A stretch of DNA of 64,000 bases from Hyphomonas johnsonii MHS-2 (GCF_000685275.1 NZ_ARYK01000003.1:62001-126000); one strand, 5' to 3'. Counted from the stretch's first letter, positions 26,058-35,475 are shown. Notes: generated by a model not told the origin, from the letters alone. Numbers and translations are program-made.

Positions 26058-27331
26058 CGTGACGTTCCCTCATCCCCTTTCAGCGCGACGGCCTCTTCGC
26101 GGACGTCTGCGCCGCCTGCTGCGTCGTCGGGCTTGTCATGCTCATAGACTTTGACGGTGCCGTCTTCCATGCGCTCCATGACCGTGATGCTCATGCCGTC
26201 GAACGGCGCCTGGACCGGGCTGACAATGGCGAGTTCGCCAGGCGCGATGCCTGAACGGACATAGGCGCCGTCTGCGTCGGAATAGATCAGGTCGACCGGG
26301 CGGATCGACAGTTTGCCGTTTTCCGCGTCACCGATGAAAATGCGGTCTTCGCCGCGCAGAGACGCGCGCGGCGCGATCAGCACGTCCGGAATGGTCTCGC
26401 CCTCGATCGTGGCATTGACGAACAGGCCGGGTGCCATCGGGGCATCGCCGTCAGCGCCCTTGCCGTAGGGATCCTTCAGTTCCGCGATCACGTTGATCTG
26501 GCGCGTCATCGAGTTGACTGCCGCAGCGCTGCGGACGACTTCGCCCGTCCAGTGACGTTCGACACCGCCCACGGTGGCAGTGAAGTCGACCTTCGGGCCG
26601 GGAGACTGTTCGGATGCGGCAAAAGCCAGCGGCAGGCCGAGCCGGCCCATTTCGGCATCCTTCAGCGGCAGCGACACTTCCACCACGTCATTGGCAAAGA
26701 TGCGGCCAAGGGCGGAGCCTGCGGCCACGACCTGCCCGATATCCACGCTGCGTTCGCGCACGCGGCCGTCGAACGGCGCGTAGACCGCGGTTCGGTCGAG
26801 GGCCAGTTCGGCGTCCTTCAGCTGGGCCTTGGCGCCGTCGAGCGCGGCCTGGGCCTCGGCCAGTTGCGGTTCGCGGCGGGCGAGGGGCGTCACGTTCTCG
26901 AGGCCGAGGTCGGCGATGTCCTGGGCGGCAAGGTCGGCTTCGGCGATTTCGCGGGCGAGGCGCTGTTCGGCGCTGGCGACACCGGAGCGGGCGCGCACGA
27001 CGGCGAGCTCGTAATCAGCCGCTTCGACGCGGACCAGCAGCTGGCCCTTCTTGATGAAACCGCCATCAATGAAGTCAGGCGAGACATAAGACACGCGACC
27101 GGAAATCTGTGGGGCGACCACGATCTCGCGGCGCGGGCGCACTTCGCCCTGGGCCTCGACCGTAAGGTGCAGGTTGCCGCGGCGCACGACCTCGGCAAAC
27201 ACGTTCAGACCGACCTTGGCCTCGTCGGCCTTTTCCGGTTCCGGCTTGATCATTTGCAGCACGAAGCTGCCGCCGACGCCGACCACGATAATCACGATGA
27301 TCGGGGCAAGGATTGAGACAATGCGGCTCAT
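26054..27331 (-). CDS. RND efflux periplasmic adaptor (MFP) subunit
   Basis: 425 residues. An N-terminal membrane anchor (SILAPIIVIIVVGVGGSFVLQMI), then the barrel-lipoyl-hairpin plan of HlyD/MexA-like adaptors: lipoyl half (VEAQGEVRPRREIVVAPQISGRVSYVSPDFIDGGFIKKGQLLVRVE), coiled-coil hairpin (YELAVVRARSGVASAEQRLAREIAEADL...AKAQLKDAELALDRT), second lipoyl half (YAPFDGRVRERSVDIGQVVAAGSALG), and beta-barrel. It bridges the pump and the outer-membrane channel. The ~70 C-terminal residues (HDKPDDAAGGADVREEAVALKG) are acidic and probably disordered. Confidence 0.93.
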   Translation of the reverse strand: MSRIVSILAPIIVIIVVGVGGSFVLQMIKPEPEKADEAKVGLNVFAEVVRRGNLHLTVEAQGEVRPRREIVVAPQISGRVSYVSPDFIDGGFIKKGQLLVRVEAADYELAVVRARSGVASAEQRLAREIAEADLAAQDIADLGLENVTPLARREPQLAEAQAALDGAKAQLKDAELALDRTAVYAPFDGRVRERSVDIGQVVAAGSALGRIFANDVVEVSLPLKDAEMGRLGLPLAFAASEQSPGPKVDFTATVGGVERHWTGEVVRSAAAVNSMTRQINVIAELKDPYGKGADGDAPMAPGLFVNATIEGETIPDVLIAPRASLRGEDRIFIGDAENGKLSIRPVDLIYSDADGAYVRSGIAPGELAIVSPVQAPFDGMSITVMERMEDGTVKVYEHDKPDDAAGGADVREEAVALKGDEGTSR

Positions 27332-27336
27332 GTAAA

Positions 27337-28809
27337 TCAGCTCCTGCCACGCAGTGCGGCGTTCTTTGGGGTGTCCATTATAACAGATTGGCTCGAGCCT
27401 GTACCGGTCGGCAGGCCGCCGCCAAGCGCGAGGTGGTAGGCAACCCGGTTCGCAGCGCGGCTGGCGCGGGCCGATACCAGAAGGCTCTCGGCGTTCAGGC
27501 GGCGTGTCTGGGCGTCGATCAGGTTGAAGATGGTGATCGTACCGCTGGTGTACTGACGTTCGGCTAGCTCTTCGGCGAGGCGGGCTTCTTCAAGGGCGCG
27601 GGCCTGGGCGTCTTCCTGGTTGGCCAGGAGGATATCGGCGGCGAGCGCGTTTTCAACCTCGCGCCAGGCGTCAAGCGCGGCAGCGGCGTAATTGGCGACG
27701 GCGGATTCGGCCTGGGCCACGGCGGCGTCACGCTGGGCGTCGAGATTGCCGCCGGTGAACAGTGGCTGCACCAGGCCGGCAATCAGGTTGGCCGCGATCT
27801 GTTCGGGATCGAACAGATCGGAAATCTCGGTCGTGTTGGTGCCCGCAGATGCAGTCAGGCGCAGCGATGGCAGCATGGCGAGGCGGGCCTGCTCGGCGCG
27901 CAGGCCGGCGGCGGTGATGCGCGCCTCGGCGGCGGCAATGTCCGGGCGGCGCGACAGGAGGAGGGCGGGATTGCCTTCCGGCGTGATGACTTCGAGCGAG
28001 GCGATTTCGGCCGGGGCCTGGATTTCGGCTGACGGGTAACGTCCGACCAGCGTTTCCAGCCGGCGGGCAGCTTCGCCGGACAGCTGGCGGCGGGCCGCAA
28101 TCGTGGCTTCCGACCCGGCGAGCGCGCTGCGGGCGGTGCGCACGTCGAGCGCATCAGCGAGGCCGCGCTGGAAGCGCCGTTCGGTCAGGGTGCGCACACG
28201 GTCACGCGCCTCGAATGTCAGGACGGCGACGCGCTCCTGGGCGAGGGCCTCGTTGAGATTGATCCAGGCGATGGCCGTCTGCGCGGCGACAGAGAGTTCG
28301 GCAGCGGCATAGTCGGCCTGGCTGGCCACCAGGTCTGCATCGGCGGCGCCGATGCCGGACCCGATCCGGTTCCACAGGTCGACTTCCCAACTCGCATCCA
28401 GGCCGATGCCGTAGGTGCCGTCGGTCGACCGGTCGGAATTGCCGCCGAAATTGTTCGACGTCGACGTGACGCCTGCCGAGGCCGAAGCGCTGACGCTCGG
28501 GCGGCGCTGCGACCGGGCGGCGCGGGCAAACGCCTTCGATGCGCGCACGAGGGCCGCGCGGGATTCCAGTGTCGGGCTGTTGGTCAGTGCTTCGTTGACG
28601 AGATCAACCATCACCGCGTCATGAAACTGGCTGAGCCAGTCTGCGCTCGTCGGAACGCCGGCGACGCCGCGGGCGGCCCATTCCTGCGGTGCTTCGACAG
28701 AAACGGCAAAAAATTCCACGGGTTGGCCGGCACGCTGGCCATGTGACCCTGAAGACGATGCACACGCCGCAACAAATGCCGTGCCGAGTAATAGAACAGA
28801 TCGTTTCAT
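27337..28809 (-). CDS. Outer-membrane efflux lipoprotein (NodT/OprM type)
   Basis: 490 residues; the lipoprotein signal MKRSVLLLGTAFVAAC has the lipobox VAAC, as in NodT-family channels. The body repeats two TolC-like halves of long coiled-coils rich in Ala/Arg/Glu; e.g. ALVRASKAFARAARSQRRPSVSASASAGV in the first and ARITAAGLRAEQARLAMLPSLRLTASAG in the second. It forms the trimeric channel that takes substrate from the pump. First gene of the operon, 5 bases before the adaptor. Confidence 0.92.
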   Translation of the reverse strand: MKRSVLLLGTAFVAACASSSGSHGQRAGQPVEFFAVSVEAPQEWAARGVAGVPTSADWLSQFHDAVMVDLVNEALTNSPTLESRAALVRASKAFARAARSQRRPSVSASASAGVTSTSNNFGGNSDRSTDGTYGIGLDASWEVDLWNRIGSGIGAADADLVASQADYAAAELSVAAQTAIAWINLNEALAQERVAVLTFEARDRVRTLTERRFQRGLADALDVRTARSALAGSEATIAARRQLSGEAARRLETLVGRYPSAEIQAPAEIASLEVITPEGNPALLLSRRPDIAAAEARITAAGLRAEQARLAMLPSLRLTASAGTNTTEISDLFDPEQIAANLIAGLVQPLFTGGNLDAQRDAAVAQAESAVANYAAAALDAWREVENALAADILLANQEDAQARALEEARLAEELAERQYTSGTITIFNLIDAQTRRLNAESLLVSARASRAANRVAYHLALGGGLPTGTGSSQSVIMDTPKNAALRGRS

Positions 28810-28860
28810 GCCGCAGCCAAAGCTCCCGAGTGTCTCGCCCTCCGGTTACGATGGCGCTAG

Positions 28861-28899
28861 TCGACTGTCAACGAAAAATTATCGACTTTCAATAATTTT
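28861..28899. promoter_or_regulatory. Repeat structure upstream of the RND operon
   Basis: TCGACTGTCAA (28861-28871) recurs as TCGACTTTCAA (28882-28892), 21 bases apart, and AAAATTA (28875-28881) is complementary to TAATTTT (28893-28899). This AT-rich patch lies 52-90 bases upstream of the operon start, a likely site for a local regulator. Inference. Confidence 0.4.
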
Positions 28900-29035
28900 G
28901 GCCTGGGTGTCACGGGGGCGGCAGACTGCTAGAATGCGGCGGTCGGGGCTTGGCAGATGTCCGGTGGCGCTGTAGCCGCAGCCTGGAGAATGGCGGACTG
29001 GCCGCGGCAGTCCGGCAAGGGGAGGGGGAGACCGG

Positions 29036-30433
29036 ATGAACAGAGTAGATCCATCCGACGTCCGCCTTCCGGGCCGGAGCGCACTGACACGCCGCGCGCG
29101 CGATTTTGTCGTCGTCGGCCTGTGTTTTTCGGCCGTGCTGTTCCTGCTTGCCGTGACCGGAGAGCTGGGCTGGATCGAAGCGATCACGGCATTTGCCGTC
29201 TCCGTATCGGTGGTGGTCGCCTATTATGTCGGGTCGGCCGCATTCCTGCCCGTTTCCTCGCCATCCGGGCCGCAGTCGACCAGCCCGGAGGGGCCACAGG
29301 ACCAGGCCATCGCGCAGGTCCTGCAAGCGCTGCCCCTGCCGGCGCTCGAAGTGGACCTGGAGGGGCGCATCACCGGGTTCAATCCGCCGGCTGACATGAT
29401 CCTGCACCTGGAAGGGCGCTACAAGCCGCATGCCAGCGCGGTTATCCGGTCTCCGGCGCTGTTGTCGGCGATCGAACGGACGGCGAAGGGCGAAGAGGCC
29501 GGGATCATGTCGGTGGAGGTCAATAGCGGCCCTGACGAGACCTGGCGCGCGAATGTCTCGCTGTTGCAGGGCACAGGCCATACGCTGGTCATGCTGGAAG
29601 ACCTGACACCTGTGCGCCGGGCGGCGCGGGCCCGGTCGGACTTCCTGGCCAATGCAAGCCATGAATTGCGCACGCCGCTGACGGCGCTGTCCGGTTTCAT
29701 CGAAACGATGCGCGGCCCGGCCAAGGACGACAAGGCGTCCTGGGACCGCTTTCTCGATATCATGGCCGGTGAATCCGAACGGATGAGCCGCCTGATCGCC
29801 GACCTCCTGTCGCTGTCGCGGATCGAGTTTTCCGAGCATATTGCGCCGAGTGAGCGCGAGGATTTCACCCGCATCGTGCGCGACGCCGCCGAGGCGCTGC
29901 AACCGATTGCCGACGACCGCAGCATCACGCTGGACATTCGCGGCGACGCCGCCGCGCTGCCGGTGATCGCGCACCGCGACGAGGTGGTCCAGGTCGTGGA
30001 GAACCTGCTGACGAATGCGCTGAAATATTCCAGCGCCGGCGGGCGTGTCACGGTATCCTATGGTGACGCCGCCAGCATGGCGGACGCCCGTGGCATGGCT
30101 GGCCAGGCCTGGCCCGAAAGCGACCGCATGACCCTGCTGCCCGCCGGTGGCCGGCCCGGCGTGCCGGACCCGTCGGTCTGGCTGCGCATCGAGGACCAGG
30201 GGCCGGGCATCGAACGCGAACACCTGCCGCGCCTCGGCGAACGCTTCTACCGCGCCGACCAGAGCCGGGGCGGCAAGATCACCGGCACCGGCCTCGGCCT
30301 TGCCATCGTCAAGCACATCATGGCGCACCATCGCGGCGGCCTGTCGGTGGAAACCCGGATGGGAGAGGGCAGCGCGTTCGGCATATGGATGCCCGCCGCC
30401 CCGGGCCGGACCGCAGGCACAAAAGCGGTCTAG
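29036..30433 (+). CDS. PhoR-like sensor histidine kinase
   Basis: 465 residues. Two membrane helices near residues 24-70 with a very short loop, a PAS-like segment (ALEVDLEGRITGFNPPADMILHLEG), the H-box FLANASHELRTPLTALSGFIETM, and a complete ATPase part: N-box ENLLTNALKYSSAGG, G1 IEDQGPGI, F-box, and G2 GTGLGLAIVKHIMAHHRGG. The PAS and H-box arrangement matches the phosphate sensor PhoR. No response-regulator gene is next to it, so it may be an orphan or its partner lies elsewhere. It starts behind a GGGGAGG site and diverges from the RND operon. Confidence 0.9.
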   Translation: MNRVDPSDVRLPGRSALTRRARDFVVVGLCFSAVLFLLAVTGELGWIEAITAFAVSVSVVVAYYVGSAAFLPVSSPSGPQSTSPEGPQDQAIAQVLQALPLPALEVDLEGRITGFNPPADMILHLEGRYKPHASAVIRSPALLSAIERTAKGEEAGIMSVEVNSGPDETWRANVSLLQGTGHTLVMLEDLTPVRRAARARSDFLANASHELRTPLTALSGFIETMRGPAKDDKASWDRFLDIMAGESERMSRLIADLLSLSRIEFSEHIAPSEREDFTRIVRDAAEALQPIADDRSITLDIRGDAAALPVIAHRDEVVQVVENLLTNALKYSSAGGRVTVSYGDAASMADARGMAGQAWPESDRMTLLPAGGRPGVPDPSVWLRIEDQGPGIEREHLPRLGERFYRADQSRGGKITGTGLGLAIVKHIMAHHRGGLSVETRMGEGSAFGIWMPAAPGRTAGTKAV

Positions 30434-30465
30434 GGTTTGCGCCGATAGCTTGCTAGGCTGGCGGC

Positions 30466-31155
30466 ATGTGCGGACGCTTTTTCAGACACGGGGTGACCTG
30501 GGAAGAATATTATACCGGGCTCAACCTGATCATCCCGGACAATGTCGACCCGCCGGAGCCTGCCTACAATATCGCGCCGACCCAGATCGCGCCGATCATC
30601 CGGCTGGTGCCCGAAGGCGACGGCCCGGACCAGACGGCGCGCGAACTGGCGCCTGCAATGTGGGGGCTGGTGCCCTCGTGGTGGCACAAGCCGCTGAAGG
30701 AGAAGACGTTCTCGTCGTTCAATGCCCGATGCGAAACCGTGGACACCAGCAATGCCTTTCGCGGCGCGTTCCGGCATCGCCGCTGCCTGGTGCCCGCCAG
30801 CGGATACTATGAGTGGACCGGGCAAAAGGGGGCGAAGACGCCGTTCGCGATCGGCCTGAAGAACCGCCGCTGGTTCTGCTTTGCGGGCCTCTGGGACCGG
30901 GCGATGATCGACGGGTCTGAGATTGACAGTTTCACCATCCTCACGACCGTGCCGAATGATGCGACGGCGGGGCTGCATTTCCGGATGCCGGTCATCCTGC
31001 ACCCGTCGGACTATGCCCGCTGGCTGGACACCTCGCGCAAGGATGTGGAGGCGTTGTTCGAACCGTTTCCGGCCGAGGACATGAACATATGGGTGGTCGG
31101 GTCGGCCGTCGGCAATGTCCGCAACCAGGGCCAGGACCTGATCCGCGAGGTCTAG
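30466..31155 (+). CDS. SOS response-associated peptidase (SRAP/HMCES family)
   Basis: 229 residues. HMCES/YedK proteins cap abasic sites in single-stranded DNA through a thiazolidine bond with Cys2, and all active residues are here: Cys2 in MCGRF, Asn in AYNIAPTQ (residue 35), Glu116 in SGYYEW and His171 in LHFRMPVIL. Conserved SFNARCETV supports DNA binding. The gene is not near recA or umuD; the closest is the convergent DUF3297 gene, whose stop overlaps by four bases. Confidence 0.95.
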   Translation: MCGRFFRHGVTWEEYYTGLNLIIPDNVDPPEPAYNIAPTQIAPIIRLVPEGDGPDQTARELAPAMWGLVPSWWHKPLKEKTFSSFNARCETVDTSNAFRGAFRHRRCLVPASGYYEWTGQKGAKTPFAIGLKNRRWFCFAGLWDRAMIDGSEIDSFTILTTVPNDATAGLHFRMPVILHPSDYARWLDTSRKDVEALFEPFPAEDMNIWVVGSAVGNVRNQGQDLIREV

Positions 31156-31400
31156 GCCTCCGGCTCGTCCTTGATCCAGACTTCGACCGGGCCCTTCAGC
31201 AGCATGGTGAGGGGGTTGCCCTTGCGGTCAACCGCCTTGCCGGCGGCAACGCGGATCCAGCCTTCGGAGATGCAATACTCCTCGACATTGGTTTTCTCTG
31301 TCCCATTGAAACGAACGCCGATGCCGCGCAGCAGCAGGGCTTCGTCGTAAAAGGGGCTCTTCGGATTGACGCTGAGGCGGTCGGGGAGTGTGTCGGTCAT
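31152..31400 (-). CDS. DUF3297 family protein
   Basis: 82 residues, nearly the exact length of DUF3297 proteins that are widespread in alphaproteobacteria. The family stretch LSVNPKSPFYDEALLLRGIGVRFNG, EEYCISEGWIRVAAGKAVDRKGNPLT and VEVWIKDE is intact. It is cytosolic, without membrane segments, and function is not established. Its last four bases overlap the SRAP stop codon. The opposite start lies near the divergent gene at 31520. Confidence 0.85.
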   Translation of the reverse strand: MTDTLPDRLSVNPKSPFYDEALLLRGIGVRFNGTEKTNVEEYCISEGWIRVAAGKAVDRKGNPLTMLLKGPVEVWIKDEPEA

Positions 31401-31519
31401 GGCGCCGGTTTAGCCCGGGCCGGGCCGGGGCGGCAAGGGGGTTTGCGCGGGCGCGCTGCCGCTTGCCGCCGGGCCGTGTTCGCGTCAGGCTCGGCGAAGG
31501 ACGACATGGAGGCAGGGAG

Positions 31520-32572
31520 ATGGTGGCGAAGAGCAGGGACGATGCAGCGCTGGCGGCGATTGGTGCGCAGGCGGACCTGCACCACCAGTACCTGCTCGGC
31601 CTCGAACTGATGGTCGCGACGCGGGAGGGGCCGGCCGTTGTCGGCGACTGGATGTTCCGCCTGTTCCGGCGCCAGCACGAGGCGAAATTCCTGTCCAGTT
31701 TCCGTAAGCTGGGCCTTGATGCCCTGCCGCATGCCGTAGCCTGCGCGCGATACCATGTGCTGTCGAACGGCATGGGCGGCGTAGCGGTGGAATACATGGA
31801 AGAGAGCGACACCAAGGCCTGGGTGCGCTTCCGGTATCCACGCTGGATGTATGATGGCCCTGCGATCTGTGGCGTGCCGGTGGAAGCGAGCCGGGGGTTC
31901 CTGCGGGGCTGGTATGCCCAGAACGGGGTGTCGCTGGGTAATCCGCGGCTCGGTTTTGTCTGCGTGTCGGAGGACATGACCGGCCAGTTCGGCCTGTGCG
32001 GCTATTTCCGCGAATACGATGATGCCCTTGCCGAGGACGAGCGGCTGCAATTTCGCCCGGACGAGCGCCCGCCGGCCTACGACCCCACGCAGCAGCCGCG
32101 TCCGCCGGAAGGGACGTGGGATGAGGCGCGCCTGGCCAAGGCGAACCGCAACTATGCGATGGACTATATCCGCAATGGCCTGTCCGAACTGGTCGGCGTG
32201 CTGGGCGAAGCGCGGACGCTGGAACTCGGCAAGCTCGCTGCGCGCCTGACCGGGCTGCAGCAGTTCCGGCACATGGCGGCGGCGCTCGGCGTGGAAGAAG
32301 GCGGGCCCGAGGCGGCGGCCGGATTCCTTGCGGCGATGATGGCGGGCATGGGGGATGATGTGTCCGTGGCAGTGCAGGACGGCGGTGGCACCAGCGTGCA
32401 CCAGACAGGGCTGCGCATCGTGCGCGGCATGGACGGCACCGAGCGGGACGTCGTTCTGGCGTGCTGGTGCGACTTGTGGCGCGGTGCGATCCAGGCCTCG
32501 CGGGACTTCATGTCCGTCGATGTGGCGCAGGTGCCCGACGGGCTCGACTGGGTGATCCGGCGCGAGGCCTAG
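31520..32572 (+). CDS. Conserved hypothetical protein, 350 residues
   Basis: Start at the ATG 31520 behind GCAGGGAGA; the longer in-frame ORF upstream is arginine-rich and unnatural. 350 residues with no signal or membrane segment. The C-terminal part has motif-like stretches HHQYLLGLELMVATREGPAVVGDWMFRLFRRQHEAKFLSSF, YHVLSNGMGGVAVEYMEESDTKAWVRFRYPRWMYDGPAICGVP and AMDYIRNGLSELVGVLGEARTLELGKLAARLTGLQQF. The aromatic-rich middle suggests a ligand-binding domain; a metal- or cofactor-dependent hydrolase is possible but unproven. No recognised family. Confidence 0.65.
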   Translation: MVAKSRDDAALAAIGAQADLHHQYLLGLELMVATREGPAVVGDWMFRLFRRQHEAKFLSSFRKLGLDALPHAVACARYHVLSNGMGGVAVEYMEESDTKAWVRFRYPRWMYDGPAICGVPVEASRGFLRGWYAQNGVSLGNPRLGFVCVSEDMTGQFGLCGYFREYDDALAEDERLQFRPDERPPAYDPTQQPRPPEGTWDEARLAKANRNYAMDYIRNGLSELVGVLGEARTLELGKLAARLTGLQQFRHMAAALGVEEGGPEAAAGFLAAMMAGMGDDVSVAVQDGGGTSVHQTGLRIVRGMDGTERDVVLACWCDLWRGAIQASRDFMSVDVAQVPDGLDWVIRREA

Positions 32573-33075
32573 TCCGTGTGCGTCAGGCGGGCCATTGCCT
32601 GGGCCTTCACCGCGTCGACAGCCGGGGCGAGATCGGCGAGGCCGCTGGCCGCCGTGCCGTTTGCGACTTCGTCGAACGTGACTTTCGACCCGTCGCCGTC
32701 GGGCGCGATGGTGATGGTCCAGACGACCGTGACACCGAGCGCCTGCAACGGCCCGAACGGTGCGTCGAGGCGCAGCAGTTCACCCTCGAGGACCGTGAGG
32801 ACCTGGCCATGGGCGACCGATCCACCGTCCCAGGTTTCCGTCCACAGGCCGCCGGCAACAGGGGCGAGCGCCAGGTTGGCCGCATCGCCCGAATAGGAAT
32901 GGTCAGGTGACCACCATGTCTCCGGATGGACCAGGCGTTGCCACATGGCGGCGGGCGCTAGCGACGAGGTGGCCTCGTGCCTGAGCACGTAATGGTCGGG
33001 GGCCGCGGCGACCACGTCGGCCTGGGCGGTGGTGGCAAGGCCGGCAAGGACAAGTGCGCAGGCGAGGCGTTTCAT
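32569..33075 (-). CDS. Exported SRPBCC (START-like) domain protein
   Basis: 168 residues with signal peptide MKRLACALVLAGLATTAQA. The mature part has the START/Bet v1-like pattern: a beginning strand VLRHEATSSLAPAAMWQRLVHPETWWSPDHSYSGDAANLAL, and VTVVWTITIAPDGDGSKVTFDEVANGTA for the second sheet, followed by the long C-terminal helix. SRPBCC domains bind hydrophobic ligands in a deep cavity. Periplasmic members are less common. It overlaps the convergent gene's stop by four bases. Family assignment moderate to good. Confidence 0.78.
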   Translation of the reverse strand: MKRLACALVLAGLATTAQADVVAAAPDHYVLRHEATSSLAPAAMWQRLVHPETWWSPDHSYSGDAANLALAPVAGGLWTETWDGGSVAHGQVLTVLEGELLRLDAPFGPLQALGVTVVWTITIAPDGDGSKVTFDEVANGTAASGLADLAPAVDAVKAQAMARLTHTD

Positions 33076-33197
33076 GGCAGTCTCCCGTTCTGGTGTGCGC
33101 GTGAATATGACGGCTACGGAAAATTGGGCAAGCCGGGGCGTGGCCGCCTTTCAGACCCGGAGCATTTCTGTTAGCCCGTTCCGGAAAGGACGGTGCG

Positions 33198-34382
33198 ATG
33201 AAGATTTGCATCAGCGGCGCTGGCGTTGCCGGACCAACGCTCGCCTATTGGCTCGAGCGGTCAGGGCACAAGCCTGTACTTGTCGAGCATGCGGCGGACT
33301 TCCGGGCTGGTGGCTATGTCATCGACTTCTGGGGAACAGGTTACACGATTGCCGAACGGATGGGCGTTCTGGAAGATGTCCGGGCGCGCGGCTATTCGAT
33401 CGAAGAGGTCCGCTTCGTGGACGCGGATGGCACTAAGGCGGCGGCATTTTCCGCCAAGGTGTTCGGCCGGATGACCGGAGGGCGGTACACGAGCCTGCCA
33501 CGGGGCGACCTTGCCGAATGCATCTACATGGCAGTCCAGGACAAGGTCGAGACCGTGTTCGGCGACAGCATCTCCGCGATCGACATGGGGGACGAGGGCG
33601 TGGCTGTTCGTTTCGAGAGCGGCGCCCGGCGCGATTTCGACCTGGTGATCGGCGCCGACGGGCTGCACTCTAATGTGCGGCGCCTGCTGTTCGGGCCGGA
33701 GGTGGATTACGAACGTAAGCTGGGCTTCTACGTCGCGGCGTTCGAAGTCTCCGGCTACACGCCGCGCGACGAAAATGTCTATCTCAGCCATGCCGTGCCT
33801 GGACGGACGATTTTCCGGTTCGCCCTGCGCGGCGGCACGACCCTGTTCCTGTTCGTGTTCGAAGCCGGGCGGATGACCGGCCCGGAGCCGCACGCCATGG
33901 CCGGCCGGAAGGCGGCGCTGCGCGACATATTCAGCGACATGAAATGGGAATGCCCCGACATCCTCGGGGTCATGGAGGACGCTGACGACATCTATTTCGA
34001 CCGGGTCAGCCAGATCGAGATGCCGGCCTGGTCAAAGAGTCGGGCGATGCTGGTCGGTGATGCAGCGGCCTGCGTGTCGCTGCTGGCAGGGGAGGGCACC
34101 GGTCTTGCGATGACGCAGGCCTATGTGCTGGCTGGCGAACTGCAGCGGGCAGGCGGCGATCATCGCGCGGCCTTCGCCGCGCATGAAGCGCGGCTGCGGC
34201 CCTTCCTGCTGGCGAAACAGAAATCCGCACGGGCCTTCGCGTCCTCGTTCGCGCCGAAGACGGCGCTCGGCATTGGCGTTCGCAACCTGGTGACCAACCT
34301 GTTGCGGGTGCCATTCGTGGCAAACCTGGCGATCGGGCCAAGCCTGAAGGATGATTTCGACCTGCCGGACTATCGTCTCTGA
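33198..34382 (+). CDS. FAD-dependent monooxygenase
   Basis: 394 residues of the group A flavoprotein hydroxylase fold. FAD-binding GxGxxG is at the N terminus (ICISGAGVAGPTLAYWLERSGHKPVLVEHA); the DG motif is FDLVIGADGLHSNVR, and the second FAD motif is AMLVGDAAACVSLLAGEGTGLAM. The FAD fold with an N-terminal SGAGVAGP recalls TetX and PhzS-like enzymes that hydroxylate aromatics or antibiotics. No partner reductase gene is adjacent, as is normal for the group. The substrate is unknown. Confidence 0.9.
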   Translation: MKICISGAGVAGPTLAYWLERSGHKPVLVEHAADFRAGGYVIDFWGTGYTIAERMGVLEDVRARGYSIEEVRFVDADGTKAAAFSAKVFGRMTGGRYTSLPRGDLAECIYMAVQDKVETVFGDSISAIDMGDEGVAVRFESGARRDFDLVIGADGLHSNVRRLLFGPEVDYERKLGFYVAAFEVSGYTPRDENVYLSHAVPGRTIFRFALRGGTTLFLFVFEAGRMTGPEPHAMAGRKAALRDIFSDMKWECPDILGVMEDADDIYFDRVSQIEMPAWSKSRAMLVGDAAACVSLLAGEGTGLAMTQAYVLAGELQRAGGDHRAAFAAHEARLRPFLLAKQKSARAFASSFAPKTALGIGVRNLVTNLLRVPFVANLAIGPSLKDDFDLPDYRL

Positions 34383-34458
34383 CCGGTGCGGCGCGTTTGC
34401 GCCGGAGGCCGTGATCGGCTTAAGTCGTCATGGCAGACCAACAGCCACGGACCCGCGT

Positions 34459-35466
34459 ATGACGACAGGCCCCTCCAGCAGTAACAGCCCCGGCGAACCG
34501 ATGGTGTTCGGCTGTGTGCTCGACGGGGCTGGCGGTTGCCGGATGCTGGACTGGCAGGAAGCGCAGGCATGGACCCCACTACATGCCACCGATGTGCTGT
34601 GGCTGCACATGGACCGTACCGTACCCGGCGTGTCGGAATGGTTGCATGCCGCGCTGCCGGCCTCTGATGCCACAATGGATGTGCTGATCTCGAACGAGAC
34701 CCGGCCGCGCGTGTTCCGCGAAGGCGACGGCCTCATCAACATCTTGCGGGGGGTCAATTTCAATCCCGGGGATGTCCCTGAAGACATGATCGCCATGCAG
34801 GTATGGGCCGAGAAGAACCGGGTCATCACATTGCGCCGGCGCCGGCTGCAGACCCCGCGCGATGTGCTGGCCAGCCTGCAGGATGCAGGAACCGGTCCGC
34901 GCACGGCAGGCGACCTGGTGATGGCGCTGACCAGGGAATTGATCGGCAAGATCACCCAGGCCATCGTTGCGATGAATGATCGGATCGACGAACTGGAAGC
35001 GGACGCCGCAGCGGCGACACCCAAGACCCTGGTCGAGGAGATCGGCGGTATCCGGCGCACCTGTCTTGCCTTCAAGCGCTATCTCTCGCCGCAATATGAT
35101 GCCCTGCTGCAATTGCAGCGTGACCCGCCGGACTGGATGTCGGCCAGCAATCGCAACATGGTCAGGGAGATGCTGGACCGGCTGACCCGGAACCTCGAGG
35201 ATCTTGACGTCTCGAAGGAAAGCGCTCTCGTATTGCAGGACGATCTCAACAACCGGGCCGCCAGTGAAATGAACCGGACCATGTTCATTTTTTCCATCAT
35301 TGCGGCGATCTTCCTGCCGCTCGGCTTCGTAACAGGTCTGCTCGGTATCAATGTCGGTGGCATGCCGGGCGTCGATTCCAGCGGGGCGTTCTGGATCACT
35401 GTGGCCATTCTTGCCGTCCTGGTGGGCCTCGAATTCCTGCTGTTCAAGCTGATGAAATGGATCTGA
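34459..35466 (+). CDS. zntB: CorA-family zinc transporter, ZntB-like
   Basis: 335 residues from ATG 34459. A large cytosolic N-terminal domain is followed by two C-terminal membrane helices (MFIFSIIAAIFLPLGFVTGLLGINVGGMPG and FWITVAILAVLVGLEFLLFKLM). The loop motif is GIN rather than the Mg-selective GMN, typical of ZntB-type transporters. The long helical segment RDELADAAATPKTLVEEIGGI region forms the funnel. ZntB moves zinc (by proton-coupled import in recent work). It is 10 bases from the mscS gene, a likely operon. Confidence 0.85.
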   Translation: MTTGPSSSNSPGEPMVFGCVLDGAGGCRMLDWQEAQAWTPLHATDVLWLHMDRTVPGVSEWLHAALPASDATMDVLISNETRPRVFREGDGLINILRGVNFNPGDVPEDMIAMQVWAEKNRVITLRRRRLQTPRDVLASLQDAGTGPRTAGDLVMALTRELIGKITQAIVAMNDRIDELEADAAAATPKTLVEEIGGIRRTCLAFKRYLSPQYDALLQLQRDPPDWMSASNRNMVREMLDRLTRNLEDLDVSKESALVLQDDLNNRAASEMNRTMFIFSIIAAIFLPLGFVTGLLGINVGGMPGVDSSGAFWITVAILAVLVGLEFLLFKLMKWI

Positions 35467-35475
35467 GGTAGGCAC

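Noticed and set aside
23964-26147. 727-residue open frame on the plus strand
   Set aside because: Antisense of the RND pump gene.
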